NCBI RefSeq assembly: GCF_029227915.1
Contig: NC_079876.1
Coordinates: 32,347,828-32,411,827, forward strand
Reading direction: 5' to 3'
Source: Hydractinia symbiolongicarpus
Taxonomy: Eukaryota > Cnidaria > Hydrozoa > Anthoathecata > Hydractiniidae
Length of the DNA stretch: 64,000 nt
In this document: piece by piece, positions 47,093-61,059 of the stretch
Layout: each line of letters begins with the position of its first letter
How positions within the stretch are numbered: position 1 is the stretch's first letter
The notes under the pieces: generated by a model
Database searches by the model: none
Told to the model about the DNA's origin: nothing
What the model saw: only the letters and a program-made list of their open reading frames with translations
Program-made: the position numbers and the translations under genes

Positions 47093-50000
47093 TATTTACC
47101 TTTTAAACTTTTTAATGCCCAATTTGTTACGATCAGCAGGCTTCTTCTGTAATCAGAGGCATTTTTTGCTTCCTGGTTATTAAACGAAGCCTCAATTATT
47201 TCTAATAAAGTCTTCTTCTTCGCACCTACATGATGTGGAAGCTCACAGTAGATATTTTTAATGTAGTTTGACACATCATGCAAAGGTTCATTATTTAATA
47301 TCTCGTATACCTCAAGATTGAGCTCACTCAAAGGTCTATAGGACTTCCCAAACATGAGGGCTGGTAACCCTTGAATTCCATGCATTTCCTCTTAAAGCAA
47401 GTTGTTTAACTCCTTTGTAGGGAGATCATAGGAGAACCTTATTTTTCGTTGATGAAGTTTGTTTATCAGCTCATGCTTCTTCAATCCATTTTGTAACTTT
47501 ACTGCTCCACTTTTAAGTTTATTACATGATTCGACAGAAGATTAAGCATGGCTGACCCGATCTTTCAAGGACAGATGTTGTTGTTTAAAAGTATGTACAA
47601 GACTGCTAACACAATCAGCGTGTACAGAGCATGAATGGCAAAAAAAATTGCCACCTTTTTGCTGCCCAGCTTCAAATGCCGCTGCAGGACTGTCACCCTT
47701 GAAAAATCTCATTACATCAGTTATACCATGTCCAACACTTTTCCTCATTTCTATGATATCTTTGCGGCGTTCATTTGAATATAAAAGCTGCTGGTCAGTT
47801 GCAGGACATCTGGCCAAAATGTAAAACTCCGGCTTTTCAATCAAAGCTTGCACATTTATTTTTCTTTTAGTCTTTTCCATATACTCGTCATCTGTGAGAA
47901 ATAAAGCAGGTTCTTACATACATGCAACAAGCATGATGATATGGCTGTGGCTAGCTATAGATGACCCATCATGCCAAAACATCAAATGACGCCTCCTTTC
48001 AAAACACTTCAAGGTATTTACATACTCTTCTCTTAAGGCATTTGTTCACTGAACTCTTTAATTCTTTTTAGGTTGAGAATCAATTCTCCTTGTGTCATGT
48101 TTTCATAATCCTTATCAGATCTTAGTCGCATAAATGGCAAATGCTTTTCCAACATGTCTTTTCTTATTTCTTTTAAAGGCATTTCCCGTCCAGTGACCTC
48201 AACAGTTTCATGTATTATCTTGTCTTCTTTTAAAATTGCTTTAGTGAACGACTGTGGCACAATCAGATCTCCAAGGGAGTATTCCCATGTGGTTATTTTC
48301 TCTTTCAGTTTTTCATTAACTTCTCTGTTTGTTGTTTCCACGGGAAAGGACATGTTCTTAAAGTTAGGGATGTCCGGTCTAAAAAAATTGTATCACTTTT
48401 AAATAAATTGTTGCTGTGAAAACTTGCTAGATTAAAAATAAGACTACAAAAGAACTAAAAATATTGATTTTAGCAGTTTCCGTGTGATTCCGATGTACGA
48501 TAATACTAACTTCCGTTTTTTTCTTCTCACTTTAGTAAATGCTAAGTTGGTTTGCTGTTACACAATTTCCAAACCTGGTCAAATTGCATCCATTGTTGAT
48601 TAGCAGTTCTTTTAAAACTTGCCCACAGTTTTGTGGTTGAATACCTGAATATAAATACTAAATTGGTAAGTTTACTTACTACATGATAAAAAGATCTTAC
48701 AAGCATGACGTTCAAAAACGTGCAGTTACAAACCATAAATTTTCATGTCTGCTATCAAGTACCGATTTATTAAAAAGGAAATACATAACCACTTGTCACA
48801 AAAATGGTATGTGAAATAACTACTAGGTTTTTGTATAAGAACATGCAAGACCACATCAAGTTTTATAAAATAATTAAAAATTGAAGGGATACTGACCATT
48901 ATTATTAACTAATTTATGTCATCTTGCTAAATCGCTAAAATTAATCTGATGCACTTCTTGATAATTGTTGATCTCTTCAAATCATTCGCTTTTCCTTCAC
49001 TCAAAGTTTTCCAGCTGTCCAGTGTGGCTATGAGGTATTTTAAGGCCCTCAAAAATTAAATAAATTTATTGGTATTGGTATTAGTAAATGTTACTAAAGT
49101 CTTGATTTCATGCTATCATTACCTGAACAATATAATTCTGACAATTGAAACAGCATTATTTACCTGTGTAATTTTTGCGACATTGTCATTTGTCCGTTTC
49201 ACAGCATCGATTTTGCTTTCAAAGCTTAAATGCAACCGCAGTTTATCTCTGTTTCGTAACGAGATAGTTACTCCATAAGCACTGAAAAACAAGCAATAAT
49301 CAAGAACTTAATGTTGCTTAATTTATATTTTAGATTAAGTATGCCGACTGTTATGTACTTATTGCTTTTGGTCCAAATTAACAACAAACTTCATACCGTT
49401 CAACAGATGTTTCCGCCCACTGATGCTCAATATCTTTTTTCGCTGTGCGCAAAAGACATCGTTTATCGCTCTCCTTTTTCTCCAGCAACATCGTTTCAAA
49501 CTGGGATGTGAACGAACTCTCGAATCTTAATGCAAATTCATCATTAAGTCCGTTTACAGCTTCTGTCATTCGATCCTACGCGTAAAGCAAATAATTCACA
49601 TGTATTTATTTAAATACTTTGTAAATTTGTATAGATTATATATACGAAACGTTTACTTAAAGAATAAAATATAACAGCCAAACCTTCATTTCCTTTTCCC
49701 TGAATAAGCCGCTCCTCTCTGCTTTTATTTTAAACGAGTTTTTTTTCGCGGGAAATAACGCCAAAAACTGTTTAAAACTTTCTTGACAACCAAGACAGTT
49801 CTGAAGGCTGTGTGTCTTTTTCTTCTCCACTGATAAATTCAGCCAAGCTTTAGGCGAGAAGCATTCTAGCAACTTATCTCTTAAAGCAGTGTGACGTTTC
49901 GCTAACCCTCGTACATTTCCAGTGATTTTAGGGAAGTTACGTGTAAAAGTATTGTAGTCCACTCTGCTCACCAATTCACTATATTTTTCTTTTAGTTCGT

Positions 50001-50139
50001 TGAACTTGTATTTGAATACACGTCCGTTATATACCTTTTTGTTTTCATTATCTTGTTTTTTTAAAGGCGTGTCTCTTGACAAAATGACATACGCCCCGAT
50101 TTTGAGAAAGCCACAGCAGAACGGATCAACGACAGACAT

Positions 50140-50774
50140 TTTTTAGTAAACGCCACCAAAACGCTTGTGGACCCGCCGTGTATTTTTTCCCGCCTTCACC
50201 AAATTATTTATTTTTTGCCGCCTCTGATATTACTGCAACCTTATTGGGTGGAATAGCCGATTCTTATTTGTTGTCCGGCGATTTCATGTCTGCGTTTATT
50301 TTTTCGCAACATACATTCAATCAAAATGTGCATTGACTACATTAAAGCTACTTCGTCCCTGTGCAACCTTTGGAAATGGCTGCTAAAAACAATTCAAACT
50401 TTGGTAATAAAAACAACATAAGAAAATTAAAAGTGCAGTAAAAATTTAAGTGAAAAAATAGTTTATTTTTTTAATAAAAACGTGATTAGTCTAATATTTG
50501 CTAAAAAAATAAAGCTAGGAGATCATAAGGTAAAAATAAAAATTAACTAAGACATGAAAATAAGTTGCCCTAAAGATTTAGCAATTTACATCAAAAAAGA
50601 GCTTTGTCATAATAGGTCTTCATCCTTACACCCTAGAAAAATCTGCTAAATTTTTTCATATACTAACTATAAAGTAAAATTTAGAAGCACACCATGCATT
50701 GCACTTATCAAAAGGCTACTTTTATTTCGCACAGATTAGCTAACTGGATTTAAACCTGCGCCAAGCGTAAATAA
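50140..50774. other. Upstream region of the 44-50 kb gene; no gene seen
   Basis: The part next to the start codon (50140-50300) is richer in G+C, with CCCGCC and GCCGCC motifs, and probably holds the promoter. The remainder is AT-rich without coding. Confidence 0.35.
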
Positions 50775-53593
50775 TCTCTTATAATAATACGGAGAGTGTG
50801 TCCGTCTGTCTGTGACAGGCAAAGTGGATGTGTTCATTTTCCTTTGATGTAGCCGAAATTTCCTTTGAAGTCTCCGAAAAAGTTATATCCATTTTGCCAG
50901 CGGGTTTACTTTGTTTACATCACGTGATCTAAATGAAGCAACTTGATTTGCTGAAAAAATTTTAACGGCTTACTCCCGAAAAATGGTAACCCTCGACACA
51001 AAAGCAACAACAAGAAAACAGCCCCTTCGTCTTGAAAAATTGCAAAAAGTAATTCAGAGAAAGAAAAGTCCAAGAAATGAAGTGAGAAGTGGTAGCTAGA
51101 GCTAGAAGTAAAGTAGTAAAGTTAGAAGAAGAAAATAGAAGCTAGAGGTTGAAGTGGATTTGAAATCACAAATAGTAAGAACTTTGATGTTTTTAGACGT
51201 TTAGTTTTTATGTCACTGGAGCAAGCAGACTCGCATTTTCCAAGAAAAGCCTCAAATTCTTGAAGTTTCATATTTTAGCGCTTTTTTAAAAACAAACCTA
51301 GCCACCATATTTGTTTATGTTTTTGTTGCATAATTAATGTATCCCCTGGTGCGTAACTAATGTGTTTGTCCTAAAATTCAAAATGCTACATAAAGCTGTT
51401 AGCTGACTAACAAACGGAAAACTTTGGTTTGTTGAACTTACTGCTTATTGTAATGTTATTATTTTTACATTACTATTGTTTCTCTTTATATGTTTTTTAC
51501 TAAGCATAAATAGCTAGCTTTAGTTTTAGCTAAGTGTTCCCAGTTTAAGTATATTTAACTGGGGGTCTTAGCTACTGTTAGCTAGCTAATGTTGTCCTCC
51601 ATGGGCTATTGTTATTCCTCTTTTTTAATTATCTATAGCTAGCTACCTTAGTTTCCAAACTTCTTTTCTTTTATGAGCACGAATTATGATGTAACAAGCT
51701 AGCTAGCTACCTACCTACAAAATCTTTAAAGACTTGAACTTTTGCAGATGTATTTTATATTTCTTTTCGCATTTCCTGTAAACTTTACAAAGGGACCACA
51801 TGCAATATGACAAGTGGAATATTTTTTTTCTCCAGAATTTAAAGCGTGTGTGTTAAGTTATTTTTTATTGTTTTGTTTCTGACATCCTGTTTAACTTTCG
51901 TCAGCCTACATGTAAAATGCCAGGTTATTTTTACAGGGGGGTGTAGCTAGACATTTGATTGGAAATTTACATGGGTTTTTGACTTTATTTTAATTTATGA
52001 GAGGATGGTCGTTCGGTTCGGGAAGGTTGTTCGTGTTTTTGTTTGTGTTGCAAACTGCTGTTTTTTAAAATTTTCTGTAAACTTTTGTGGGAAAAAGACC
52101 ACATGCAATATACTGAAAGCACAAATTTTGTAGAATTGACCTCCACTAAAGGCTGTTGTGTAAGCTAATGGCTTTTTTATAGTTCGTATTATAAACTTTT
52201 GTTGGGGAGAACTAAACTGTATGTGATGTCATTTTTGGAAGAAAATTCCATGGTTTTACGTTTTTGTTAAGAATTTTATAATTGTGGTAATATATAACTG
52301 TGTTTGGTGATGATGAAAAAACTTTTTTGTTTTTTATATTTTATGAAATGCCTGATTTTTCTATAATTTGATGTGTTTCCTAACCTTTTTGTGGAAGATT
52401 TATGGGCAATAGCAATATAGAACATGCTAAATGAACTGATTTTTGTTGATTTGGATGTGCTCCTCAAAAACCGATCTGTTTTACATCTTGTGTTAACTTG
52501 TGTGAGGACGGACCGTATATACACTCTGTTTTCCAAAAGTAATATCTTTGTTGATTCAAATTTACTCCTTATTTATTTTTGACATTCACGTTTAAAATGG
52601 TTGGTAAAGGTAACTACAGATCATCAATTTTTTTTGTGTTCTTAACCTGTTAATTTTTACAATTTGTGTATATTTTTGGGAAACAGTATAGTATGTAATT
52701 GAATAAATGTTTTCCAGATATAAATTTGATGTTTTTTGACACTTCTGATTGAAATATTAAAGGTTTTCAACGAAGTAAATATTTGAGATGTGTTATTTCT
52801 GACTTTATTATTATTGTTAGTGTTGTACTTGATTCAAACATTATTTTGATTACTGTTTCAAGCTCTACACATAATCTTTGTTGATTCAAGTTTATTCTTT
52901 GCTCATTGATTTTTTGACATTTATGTTTAAAATTGTTGGTAAAGGGCAGTGCGGAACTAAAAGAGAAAATTTTTGTGTTCTTAACTGGTTGATTTTTACA
53001 TTTTGTGTAAATTTTTGTGGGAGAGGATGGTAATGCAACTAAAATGACTGACTTTTCTAGATTTAAATTTTATGTTTTCCAAACTACGGCTTTTTCATAT
53101 TTTTGTATAAGCGTAAGGGAAAAACAATATTTAAAATGTGTAAAAAACTTATTTTTGCTAACTCTTGGAGGCCTCCTTTTTGACACTTCAGAATAAAATA
53201 CTGAGGGTTTTCAACATAATCACTTATAAGATGTAAATATTTGAGATGCGTTATTTTTGAAATTGTTATTATCCGTGTTGTGACTGTTGGTGTTGTAACT
53301 GTTGGTCTTCTTACTGTCGGTTTTGTGAGTTTAGTGTTGTGAGTGTCGATGTTGTGAGTGTCGTTGTTGTAACTTTTTATCAACTAGATTTTACACCTTG
53401 CAAGCTGTTCTTTTTTATTTTGTGTAAGATTTGTGTGGAGGATTTAATGTGATTTGATATTTGACATTTTGTGTAAGATTTTAAGAACATTTTTTTGTAT
53501 ATACACTGCTGACGCCAGAAAAACATCTAAAAGAACCTATTTTCCCATTGTCCTTCTGCCTAAGTGGATTTCTCCACGGGCCTTATCGACTAG
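50775..53593 (+). mobile_element. Helitron, long (~2.8 kb) copy, first of the plus array
   Basis: Starts TCTCTTATAATAATACGG after an A and ends with the GTGGATTTCTCCAC hairpin and CGACTAG at 53593. Body colinear, in reverse, with 10639-13136. The next copy begins at the following base. Confidence 0.85.
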
Positions 53594-55967
53594 TCTATAT
53601 AATAATACGCTAAGTGTGTCCGTCTGTCTGTGACAGGCAAAGTTGATATCGTCATTTTCCTTTGATGTTGCCGAAAAAAATATGTCTTCTTTGTCGTGAA
53701 AAGCCGCGAGTTTTGTGTGGTTTGTTAAATGAAGTTCTAGCACAAAGTAACGGAAATTGTGTTTGCAAAAAAGATGGCTGTCCTTTTTAAGCATTTGTCT
53801 TCTCTTGCCTTCAAAATAAATCTTTACAAAAGCATTTAAAAAGGGGCATGGTATATAAATGAAGTATAGAAAAGTTTCTGTAAGGTTTGTTTATGTTTTT
53901 TAAAGTTTTGATGATATTATTGATGCGAGACATGTTTGTTAGCTAGCATCAACCACACCAACAACAACTAGCTATGTAGCTAGGAATTTATAAATATGTA
54001 GCCATGTTCTTTATACCTAGCTAAGTCTCCAGTTTATATTTAAGTGACCAGCTATTAGCTGCTGTAGCTACCTTATGTTAGCTTCAGTTTTATGTTGCTT
54101 TTTACATGTAAGCTAATCTTAGTGGTCTTTGCTAAGAATGTGACTGTAACTTATTTTAATTGACATTTTAAGCTTAAATTAACAAGCCACAACAACTTTT
54201 AAAAAAGTATTACATAATATTTAAGAAGAGTTTAAGGACTGTTTTTAAGCAAAAAATGTATTTTTCACAATTTGTGTATGCAAATAATGTATTTTTCACA
54301 TTTTGTGTAACTAAACTTATATACATCGCTTACATGCAATATGACGAAACGATTTTTATTTAACATGTAGTAATTCTGGTACCTTAAGTGTAGTGATTTT
54401 TGTTGTTCTAGATGTTCTGACTAAAATGTTTTTGTTTATGGCATTTTTTCTCAATTAAGAAAAGTTTCAACTTTTTTGAGGGAGTACAACACCGAAAAAA
54501 CTTGTGTTTTTTTTATATTTTGTATAAATTCTTACCGGGCAGGACTCTGTACAACATACCGAAATGACTGATCCCTCTCTATTTATAAATTTAATGCGTT
54601 CCAAATCACAGTTTTTTGAAATTTTGGGTAATATTTAATGAGTACAAGATGCAAATACTGATTTTTGTTGAATCAGAAGTATTTCCTACAACCATTCTTT
54701 TTTTACACTTTTGTGGAGAAAAAGTGTATGCAATATCATCAGAATAACTGATTTTGTTGCAAACTGTTTTTCTTTTTCACATTTTGGATTGAAATATTGT
54801 TATAAAGCAAAATAATTAAATTCTGCAAACTTTGATTTTGTCGTTCACCTCTCATCTTTTATATTTTGATTAAACTTTTGAGGAAAACCATAGGAATTAT
54901 TTAGAATTTGTATTTTGTGTTGCAAATTTAGTGCAAAAATTTAACTGTTGTGAGGGAGGACCATATGCAATTATATATACTAAAAATAATAATTTGATAT
55001 TCTACAAGTTGTATTTTTGTATGCACTTAAATGACTGCTTTTTCTGAGTTGAATTTGGTGGGTTTCATATCAATTTTGTGGAAGATTTTATGGCTGAAGA
55101 CAATATAGAACATGCCAATTGAACTGATTTTTGTTCATATTTTGATTTGCTCCTCATAAACCTTTGTGTTCTACATTTATTGTAAACTTTTTTGAGGAAG
55201 GGCCATATATATATACAATGTTTTCAAAATAATGATTTTTGTTGATTTAAAATTTACTCCTTGCTCATTGCTTTTTCGACATTTCAGGTTAAAATGTTTG
55301 GTAAAGTCAGTACAGATCATTAGACAAAAAATTGTTTTGTTTACTGGTTAATTTTTACATTTTGTGCATATTTTTGCGGGAGAGGATGGTATGCAACCGA
55401 ATAAATGATTTTTAAGTTTAACTTTTTGTTTTTAGGTGTTTGTTTAAGTTTGGCTTTTTGATATTGTTCAGGTTGTATTGTTGTATAAGCATTTAGGGAA
55501 AAGACAATGTTTAAAATGCGTAAAGAACTTATTTCATAGATCTGTGCTTACTGTTGCAAGCCTTACTTTTCGACACTTCAGATTAAAATATTAAAGGTTT
55601 TCAACAGAATCACATAATAAGATGTATACATATTTGAGATATGTGTTATTTCTGACATTATTATTATTGTTGTCGTAACTGTCTGGGTTGTGACTGTCAA
55701 TGTTGTAACTTTCTACTAACTATATTTTACACCTTGCATGCCATTGTTTTTCATATATTGTCTGAAGTTTTGTTGGGAGGATTTCATGCAATTTGACATT
55801 TGATATTTTGTGTTAGATTTTAAGAACTTTTATGTTAAATTATTTTTTTTAGTAAAAGGCATATTCAATATACTGAAATATTTGCTGATGTCATCTAAAT
55901 TCAAATGACAGAACTTTTCAATTGTTTTTCTGCCTAAGTGGATTTTTCCACGGAGTTAATTGACTAG
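53594..55967 (+). mobile_element. Helitron, long (~2.4 kb) copy, second of the plus array
   Basis: Starts TCTATATAATAATACGC, ends TTGACTAG. Near-identical inverse of 17940-20378, lacking that copy's 22-base private duplication. Confidence 0.85.
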
Positions 55968-58962
55968 TCTATATAATAATACGCTAAGTGTGTCCGTCTG
56001 TCTGTGACAGGCAAAGTTGATATCGTCATTTTCCTTTGATGTTGCCGAAATTTCCTTTAAAGTCACCGAAAAAATTATGTCCATTTTGCTGGCGGGTTTA
56101 CTTTGTTTACATCACGTAATCAAAATGGAGCAACTTGATTTGCTGAAATAAATTTAACGGCTTTCTTTACAAAAATGGTGTCCCTTGACACCGAAAAAAA
56201 ACAACAACAAAAGAACGGTCCCTCTAGAGCTAGAAGTAAAGTAGTAAAGTTAGAATTAGAAAATAAAAGCTGGAGTTTGAAGTGGATTTAAAATCAATAA
56301 TAGTAAGAACTTTGATGTATTCAGACGTTTAGTTTTTATGTCACTGGAACAAGCAGACTCGCATTTTCCAAGAAAAGCCTCAAATTCTTGAAGTTTTATA
56401 TTTTACCGCTTTTTTTAAAAAAAACCTAGCCACCATATTTGTTTATGTTTTTGTTGCATAATTAATGTATCCCCTGGCGCATAACTAATGTGTTTGTCCT
56501 AAAATTCAAAATGCTGCATAAAGCTGTTAGCTAACTAACAAACGGACAACTTTGGTTTGTTGAACTTACTGCTTATTGTAATGTTATTATTTTTACATTA
56601 CTATTGTTTCTTTTTATGTGTGTTTTACTAAGCATAAATAGCTAGCTTTAGTTTTAGCTAAGTGTTCCCAGTTTAGATATATTTAACTGGGGGTCTTAGC
56701 TACTGTTAGCTAGCTAATTTAGCCTCTCCAAGTCCTGCTCTCCCATCCCATGGCTAGCTCTAACCTATGAATTATGTTGTTATTCCTTTTTTTTAATATG
56801 TATAGCTAGCTAACTTAGTTTACCTATTTTAAACTTTCAAAATCTTTCAAAGACTTTAACTTTGGACAGGATAGTAGGATGTATTTTTCTAGGAGTATAA
56901 TTATTTTCACATTTCCTGTAAACTTTACAAGGGGACCCAAGCAATTTTTTTCAGAATTTAAAGCATGTGTGTTAAGTTATTTTTTATTGTTTTGTTTCTG
57001 ACATCCTGTTAAACTTTCGTCAGCCTACATGTAAAATTCCAGGTTATTTTTACAGGGGGTTGTAGACATTTGATTGGCAATTTTACGTGGGGTTATGACT
57101 TTATTTTAATTTATGAGAGGATGGTATGGTTGTTTGTGTTTTTGTTTATGTTGCAAACTGCTGCTTTTTAAAATTTTGTGTAAACTTTTGTGGGAAAAAG
57201 ACCACATGCAATATACTGAAAGAACAAATTCACGTTTTTGTTAACGTTTTTGTTAAGAATTTTAAAATTGTAATAATAACTGTGTTTGGTGATAATGAAA
57301 ACTTTTTTGTTTTTAATATTATATGAAATGCCTGATTTTTCTATGATTTGATGTGTTTCATAACCTTTTTGTGGAAGATTTATGGGCAATGGCAATATAG
57401 GACATGCTAAAAATGGACTGATTTTTGTTGATTTGGATGTGCTCCTCAAAAACAAATCTGTTTTACATTTTGTGTAAACTTTTGTGAGGACAGACCGTAT
57501 ATACACTCTGTTTTCCAAAAATAATATCTTTGTTGATTCAAATTTACTCCTTATTTATTTTTGACATTCACGTTTAAAATATTTGGTAAAGGTCACTACA
57601 GATCGTCGTACTCAGGAAAAAATTTTTGTATTCTTAACCTGTTCATTTTTACAATTTGTGTATATTTTTTGGGAACAGGATAGTATGTAATCGAAGAAAT
57701 GATTTTCCAGATATAAATTTTATGTTTTTTGACACTTTGATTGAATAATTAAAGGTTTTTCACAAAGTAGAGATGTGTTATTTCTGACTTTATTATTTGT
57801 TGCTATTGTACTTGATTCTATACATTATTTTGATTATTGTTTCAAGCTCTATACATAATGATCTTTTTTGATTCAAGTTTATTCTTTGCTTATTGATTTT
57901 TTGACATTTAGGTTTAAAATTGCTGGTAAAGGGCAGTACAGAACCAAAAGTGAAAAATTTTGTGTTCTTAACTGGTTGATTTTTACATTTTGTGTAAATT
58001 TTTGTGGTGAGATAGATAGATAGATAGATGTGCATATTTTACATGGCTATCCTCACAAATATCGAGGGATATACCCTGTCTATTATCTCCAGGAGGGGCC
58101 ATGGCGTAGATGGAGAGTCCTAGAGTATTTAATGCTCATTTTGAGCTACGCAGACCCAATTAGAGCCCGCGCTCTACTAGACAACTCCCGGCAACATCCA
58201 ACGGCCCACACAGTGTGCCATCTTCCCAATTTCCCTCACATGGCTTGGGTTAACCCAGGGCTATGGTAACATTCACTCGCCCATGTTGAATCGCCGTCAA
58301 GAGGAATCGAACCCCCGGTCTCCCACACAGAGTACGAGAGCTATAACCACTAATCTACGCCGCCACAAGGATGGTGTATAACCGAAATGACTGATTTTTC
58401 TAGATTTAAATTTGATGTTTTCCAAACTATAGCTTTTTCGTATTTTTGTATAAGCTTCTAAGGGAAAGACAATATATAAAATGTGTAAAAAGTTTATTTT
58501 TGTTGATTTGTGCTAACTCTTGCAGGCCTCCTTTTTGACATTTTAGAATAAAATACTAAGGGTTTTCAACATAATCACTTTTAGGATGTATATACATATT
58601 TGAGATGTGTTATTTCTGACATTGTTATTATTTGTGTTGTGGCTGTTGGTGTTGTGACTGTAGGTGATGTAACTGTCGGTGTTCTTACTGTCGGTTTTAT
58701 GAGTTTGGTGTTGTGAGTGTCGATGTTGTCAGTGTCGATGTTGTAACTCTTTATCAACTAGATTTTACACCTTGCAAGCTGTTTTTTTTTTATTTTGCGT
58801 AAGATTTGAGGATTTAATGCGATTTGATATTATTATGATATTGTAAGATTTTAAGGACATTTATTTTTATATGCACTGCTGATGTCAGAAAAACATCTAA
58901 AGCAACCTATTTTTCATAGGACTTTGGCCTAGGTGGATTTTTCCACCGGCCTTATCGTCTAG
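55968..58962 (+). mobile_element. Helitron, long (~3.0 kb) copy, third of the plus array
   Basis: Starts TCTATATAATAATACGC, ends CGTCTAG. Resembles 50775-53593 and has a SINE inserted near 58014. Confidence 0.85.
58014..58370 (-). mobile_element. tRNA-derived SINE with (ATCT)n tail, inside a Helitron
   Basis: On the minus strand the head reads GTGGCGGCGTAGATTAGTGG (A-box side), and the B box GGTTCGATTCC maps to 58302-58312. The conserved centre is shared with 43789-44063, and the end is a run of ATCT units at 58014-58029. The Helitron backbone resumes on both sides. The 79-codon plus-strand frame in it is spurious. Confidence 0.75.
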
Positions 58963-59545
58963 TCTATATAATAATACGCTAAGTGTGTCTGTCTGTGTGT
59001 CTGTGACAGGCAAAGTGGATTTCTTCATTTTCCTTTGATGTTGCCGAAAAATGCATCTCTAATATGTCAAATTTTCTGACGTTACGGCGCGATGAAAAAA
59101 CACTACTTTAACGTCAATATCCTATATTAAATTAATGAAGCCATTACAGTGCACCTAAAACTTTGAGGCCAAATAACTTGAAAACGAGGTGGTGACGTCA
59201 ATGATTTTCCACCGCGTGGGTAACTAGGGACCACCTAGGACCAATTTGGGTTATATTTCCAAACCTGGGTTTCCGAAGTCGATTCGGAATGGACGGGTTG
59301 ATGACGTCATCAAAAAACCTTTAAACCCTAATATCTCTGCAACCGTTTGTCAAAAGTACATGATCCTATACATTTTCTTGCTCAGCGTTTCAAGATCTAT
59401 ACGATGAAGGCAACAGGTATACAAATTTTTAAAAAAAATATTAAGGTCTAGACGGGCCATTGCTGATGTCAGCAAAATTCGAATGACGCTTATTTTTCAT
59501 ATTTATCCTGCCTCAGTGGATTTTTCCACGGGCTTTATCGACTAG
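58963..59545 (+). mobile_element. Helitron, short copy, fourth of the plus array
   Basis: Starts TCTATATAATAATACGC, ends with the hairpin and CGACTAG, followed by T. Same short subfamily as 6916, 16474, 17217, 20379 and 46400. Confidence 0.85.
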
Positions 59546-61059
59546 TTTTCTAATAAAACGCCTCATCCATGATGCGCCGTCTTAATATAAGCCGGCGTTA
59601 ATTAGAGGAGGGCGTTCATTTCAACTACTTCAGTAGAAGTGCGGCGTTTAATAGAGGGCGGCGTTTGTTAGAGAAAACACGGTATCTATTTTTAAAAATC
59701 ACCATATATATTTTTATCAATAGCTATCTTTATTTTAAAAATGGACATATATTTTCGAAAAAAAGACCATTTATATATTTTATGAATGACCACATAAATT
59801 TTATCGTGTTTGGTAATAATGTCATCATTGGCGCGTCAAAGATGAACTCAAGGGCTTTACCCTTGCCTCACAATAATGAAAGGGGAATTCCCTCACGCTT
59901 ATGAATAAATAAAATTGTCTTAAATGGTCGATAATGAAATGTTGTTGAAAGAGAAAGTTTATGAGAAAAGAAAGATGTTGAATGGAGAACTACTTATTTT
60001 ATCGACAAAAATGAAATCAGGTAAACTAATTTGTTAGCGACAGAATTTTTTTTTTACTGTAGAAAAGAAAAATATATTTAACGATTCTTAAGAAAAATAT
60101 TGTTAAGTCTTTTTTAAAACAAACAAGGTTGTTTTTGTTTGAGGTTAAAGTATATTAAATAAGACAACAGAAGTCCAAGCTGCTCTTGCTATGTTATAAA
60201 ACATCGGTCGTATAAGTAGAAATATGATGGATCTTACGCAAAATAGGACGGAGCGACGACTAAGTTAAGTTTTGAAAATAAACGTTCAGGCTACCTCCTA
60301 CTTTTCTCCATTGCGTTTAGACGTATAGACGTATAAACTTTTCCTGTACATTTTCTTTATATATATTCCTTTTTACCATTGTCACAAAATGTGCTATTTT
60401 TGGTGATAATGGCAGCGTTTTTCATCAAAACGATATAGGCAACAAAAATGTTAACAAGGTTCACTATGCTCGATTCAGGTTTATAGCCGGAGTCCACAGA
60501 GCGGGGTATGAAGGTAATAAGGGGCACACCCATCGCTCAATTTTTTTTATTACTCATAGTTAATATGTGGGAGAATTCTGCAGAGGAGCAAGCATTTTTA
60601 TCCCCCAACTTAGTCTCCCAAAAAGTAAAGAAAAAAATGTCTGCTACGGATTTGTATTTATATAAGAACAGTTTTAGAACTCTAATTCTCAGATTTTGCT
60701 GATGAATAAATTAAAATAACAGCAGTCCTATTTTTCCTTTTAAAACCAAGAGCATCTCCAATCTTAATTTAACCAAAAAAAACCCCGAAAAGTCCAAGGT
60801 CTTAAAAATTTTGAAACTGATTCTTAAGTTACCGATAATTATTTTTGCTTTTGATATGGTTTCTTTTCTTGGCTTCAACAAGACCGTAATAATATACAGA
60901 CTGGCACGACGGCAGGCTTGCTCATGAACTCTGTTGTTGTAAATTATTGTTCCATTAATAAGAACAAGTCACGATGGAAACAAGTGGTTTTGTCCGCAAT
61001 GCTTTGCACATAAAAAGAGTACTAGAGAAACGCAAATCAGCAGGATTAGCGAAATCTTA
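59546..61059. other. No gene recognised; short GGCGTTTAATAGAGG-type repeats at its start
   Basis: At 59560-59690 a GGCGTTTAATAGAGG motif recurs about five times in degenerate form, partly inverted. The remainder is AT-rich with homopolymer runs. No frame with a domain. Confidence 0.4.

Larger units (their letters stand above)
44173..50139 (-). pseudogene. Multi-exon gene of an unnamed multicopy cnidarian family, decaying
   Basis: Exons read on the minus strand include 50139-49684, 49575-49397, 49281-49164, about 48377-48035, 47880-47100, 46267-45818, 45531-45284 and about 44750-44173. Most have clean GT/AG borders. Typical blocks are PEFYILARCPATDQQL, FFKGDSPAAAFEAGQQKGG with a Cys-x2-Cys after it, NEPLHDVSNYIKNIYCELPHHV, KFFGVYYHSIIRH, and GRTANTEKEEASFNPIKTVT. 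I know this pattern from many copies in corals and hydrozoans, without a function. In-frame stops near 47542 and 47395 break the present copy. A Helitron sits in the intron after 47100. Confidence 0.55.

Noticed and set aside
58030-58269. 79-codon plus-strand frame
   Set aside because: Lies in a SINE read in the antisense direction.
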